Assembly: GCA_002429315.1 (NCBI GenBank)
Contig: DIZC01000063.1
Coordinates: 1 to 23,200, forward strand
Direction: 5' to 3'
From: Alphaproteobacteria bacterium UBA6038
Lineage (GTDB): Bacteria; Pseudomonadota; Alphaproteobacteria; Micropepsales; Micropepsaceae
Length of the DNA: 23,200 nucleotides
The notes beneath the pieces are model-generated. The model saw nothing but the letters and a program-made list of their open reading frames with translations, was not told the origin of the DNA and made no database searches. Shown here in pieces: positions 20,904-23,200 of the stretch. Numbering within the stretch: position 1 is the stretch's first letter; every line of letters starts with the position of its first letter. A program made the position numbers and the translations under genes.

Positions 20904-23200
20904 ATGCCGAAAGCCGAGTCCAGCTCCCGCAACTATCGCGACACGCTCTTCCTGCCGCAGACAGACTTTCCGATGAAAGCCGGGCTGCCGGAGGCCGAGC
21001 CCAAGTGGCTCGCGCGCTGGGCGCGGATGGACCTTTACCGCCATATGCGCGAGAGCGCGAAAGGCCGGCCGCTGTTCATCCTGCATGACGGGCCCCCTTA
21101 CGCGAACGGCGAAATCCATCTCGGCACCGGCATCAACAAGATCCTGAAGGATTTTGTGGTGCGCAGCCAGGGCATGCTGGGCAAGGATGCGCCCTACATT
21201 CCCGGCTGGGACTGCCACGGCCTGCCCATCGAATGGAAGATCGAGGAGCGGTACCGCGCCGAAGGCAAATCCAAGGAAGAAGTGCCGGTCGATCAGTTGC
21301 GGCGCGACTGCCGCGCCTTCGCCGAGCAGTGGATCGACGTGCAGCGCACGCAATTCCAGCGGCTCGGCTGCATCGGGCTGTGGGCGTATCCCTACACCAC
21401 GATGGATTTCCGCGCCGAAGCGGCGATCGTGCGCGAGCTGTTCAAGTTCGTCGGTAATGGGCTGCTCTATCGCGGCTTCCGACCGGTGATGTGGTCGCCG
21501 ATCGAGAAGACCGCGCTCGCCGAAGCCGAGGTGGAATACAAGGAGAAAACCTCTCCGACCATCTACGTGAAGTTTCCTGTCTGGGGTGCGCTCCGTGATG
21601 GAAAGACAATGCAGAGCGACGTCGTCGGCGCAAATATCGTCATCTGGACGACGACGCCTTGGACGATCCCAGGCAATCGGGCGATCGCATACTCGCCGGG
21701 TATCTCGTACGGATTGTTTGAAGTCATTGGTACTTCGGAGAAGCTTCTTTTAGCTGATAATCTTGCTGAACAGGTGGCAAAGCACGCAGATATCGAGCTG
21801 AAAAGAATTCGCGACATGAATCCGCATGGGCTGATGGCACGTCATCCGCTGCGCGGGCATGGCTACGAATTCGATGTGCCCTTACTTCCAGGCGAGCATG
21901 TAACGGCGGAGACCGGCACCGGGTTTGTGCACACTGCACCGGGACATGGTGTCGAGGACTTCGAGCTCATCCTTGTCAATTTCCCGGACTACACGCGCAC
22001 GCATCCGGAAGCGTTCAATGTCGTCGCAGAAGATGGCGCGTTCACGAAGAACGCACCGGGGTTCGAAGGCAGGTACATCCTGTCCCGCGACGGCAAGAAG
22101 GATGGCGATGCGAACCGCGCCGTCATCGAGGCGCTTACAGAGGCGGGTGCGCTGCTCGCCAAGGGCACCTTGCGCCATCAGTATCCGCACAGCTGGCGCA
22201 GCAAGGCGCCGGTGATCTTCCGCGCCACGCCGCAGTGGTTCGCCGCGATGGACAGGCCGTTCAAAGGCTCGGGCGAAAAGACCTTGCGCGATCTCGCCAT
22301 GCAGGCGATCCGCGACACCAAATGGGTGCCGCAGGCGGGCGAAAACCGCATGCGCTCGATGGTCGAGACGCGGCCAGATTGGGTACTCTCGCGCCAGCGC
22401 GCCTGGGGGGTGCCACTCGCCATCTTCGTGCACAAGCAATCGGGCGACATCCTTAACGATCCGGCCGTGAATGCGCGCATCGGCGAAGCGTTCGAAAGCG
22501 AGGGCGCGGATGCGTGGTTCAATTCGCCGCCCGAGCGCTTCCTCGGCAGCGACCACAATGCGGACGATTACGAGCAGGTGAAGGATATCCTCGACGTGTG
22601 GTTCGATTCCGGCTCGACCCATGTGTTCACGGTGGAAGAGCCGATCGATCCGCACTGGCCCAAGGCCGATCACGCGGATGCCTATCTCGAAGGCTCCGAC
22701 CAGCATCGCGGCTGGTTCCAATCGTCGCTGCTGGAAAGCTGCGGCACACGCGGCCGCGCGCCATACGATGCGGTGATCACGCACGGCTTCGTTCTCGACG
22801 ATGCGGGCGACAAGATGTCGAAGTCGCTCGGCAATACCATGCTGCCGCAGGTCATCGCGGAGCGGAACGGCGCCGAAATTCTGCGCGTGGTCAGCGCCAG
22901 CGCCGACTACACCGGCGACTTGCGCGTCGGAGACGACGTGATCAAATCGAATGTCGAATCCTACCGGCGCCTGCGCAACACCATCCGCTTCATGCTTTCG
23001 AACCTCCCGGGCTTCAGCGAGGCCGAGCGTATTGGGCACGGTGAAATGCCGGAGCTGGAGCGCACCATGCTGGCGCGGCTCGCCGCGTTGGACGGGTTCG
23101 TGCGCGATGGCTATACGCAATACGATTTCAACCGCGTCTTCACCGCGCTGTTCGCCTTCTGCACCAACGATCTCTCCGCCTTCTATTTCGATATCCGCAA
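20904..23200 (+). CDS. ileS: Isoleucyl-tRNA synthetase, 3' end beyond window
   Basis: About 765 of the usual 930-1000 residues are visible, open to the window edge. The Rossmann catalytic part shows PYANGEIHLGTGINKILKD (HLGT in place of HIGH) and YIPGWDCHGLPIEWKIE. The CP1 editing domain follows with WTTTPWTIPGNRAI (threonine-rich editing motif) and TGFVHTAPGHGVEDF. DKMSKSLGNT is the KMSKS loop. The anticodon-binding domain begins near 22960. It charges tRNA-Ile and removes misactivated valine. The ATG at 20904 is 10 bp after ribF with no strong Shine-Dalgarno, which suggests coupling. Codons from about 21560 to 21830 are markedly richer in A/T at the third position than the rest. The C-terminal zinc region is outside the window. 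Confidence 0.97.
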   Translation, partial: MPKAESSSRNYRDTLFLPQTDFPMKAGLPEAEPKWLARWARMDLYRHMRESAKGRPLFILHDGPPYANGEIHLGTGINKILKDFVVRSQGMLGKDAPYIPGWDCHGLPIEWKIEERYRAEGKSKEEVPVDQLRRDCRAFAEQWIDVQRTQFQRLGCIGLWAYPYTTMDFRAEAAIVRELFKFVGNGLLYRGFRPVMWSPIEKTALAEAEVEYKEKTSPTIYVKFPVWGALRDGKTMQSDVVGANIVIWTTTPWTIPGNRAIAYSPGISYGLFEVIGTSEKLLLADNLAEQVAKHADIELKRIRDMNPHGLMARHPLRGHGYEFDVPLLPGEHVTAETGTGFVHTAPGHGVEDFELILVNFPDYTRTHPEAFNVVAEDGAFTKNAPGFEGRYILSRDGKKDGDANRAVIEALTEAGALLAKGTLRHQYPHSWRSKAPVIFRATPQWFAAMDRPFKGSGEKTLRDLAMQAIRDTKWVPQAGENRMRSMVETRPDWVLSRQRAWGVPLAIFVHKQSGDILNDPAVNARIGEAFESEGADAWFNSPPERFLGSDHNADDYEQVKDILDVWFDSGSTHVFTVEEPIDPHWPKADHADAYLEGSDQHRGWFQSSLLESCGTRGRAPYDAVITHGFVLDDAGDKMSKSLGNTMLPQVIAERNGAEILRVVSASADYTGDLRVGDDVIKSNVESYRRLRNTIRFMLSNLPGFSEAERIGHGEMPELERTMLARLAALDGFVRDGYTQYDFNRVFTALFAFCTNDLSAFYFDIR

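Overview
This GC-rich window looks like an ordinary chromosomal segment of an alphaproteobacterium, probably Rhizobiales-like. The evidence is a CIRCE-controlled groESL operon, the order HAD-IIA phosphatase / MaoC / ribF / ileS, a TipF-like EAL protein, and two copies of an intergenic palindrome resembling a Rhizobiales dispersed repeat. I see no tRNA, rRNA, CRISPR array, insertion sequence, integrase or phage module, and no convincing dedicated novel system. The most unusual items are single genes and local sequence anomalies.

Left part (1-6314). The 5' end of groEL and all of groES lie on the minus strand, behind a promoter and CIRCE operator. Divergent from them, on the plus strand, are a secreted protein of unknown function, a YceI-family periplasmic protein, a DUF2461 protein, a PaaI-like thioesterase and an HNK-1-type sulfotransferase. 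A convergent gene related to bacterial host-attachment proteins follows. After about 355 bp without a convincing gene come a fatty acid desaturase and a translationally coupled protein of unknown function.

Middle part (6315-12934). An acetylpolyamine amidohydrolase/HDAC-like enzyme and an EamA exporter overlap by ATGA on the minus strand. They diverge from a D-threonine aldolase-type PLP enzyme. Then come a Gly/His-rich secreted protein with a strong terminator, an omega-amino acid:pyruvate aminotransferase, a tiny membrane protein and alanine dehydrogenase. Taken together, polyamine deacetylation, transamination onto pyruvate and alanine recycling could form an amine and amino-acid catabolic neighbourhood; this is inference.

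Right part (12935-23200). On the minus strand are a seven-repeat GTDNKLW protein (probable beta-propeller or lectin-like), an LprI-family secreted protein and an SDR oxidoreductase. On the plus strand are an OmpA-like lipoprotein, an outer-membrane beta-barrel gene broken by one frameshift, a membrane-anchored degenerate EAL protein, a HAD-IIA phosphatase, a MaoC hydratase, ribF and a 3'-truncated ileS. The ileS gene carries a patch of atypical codon usage over its editing domain.
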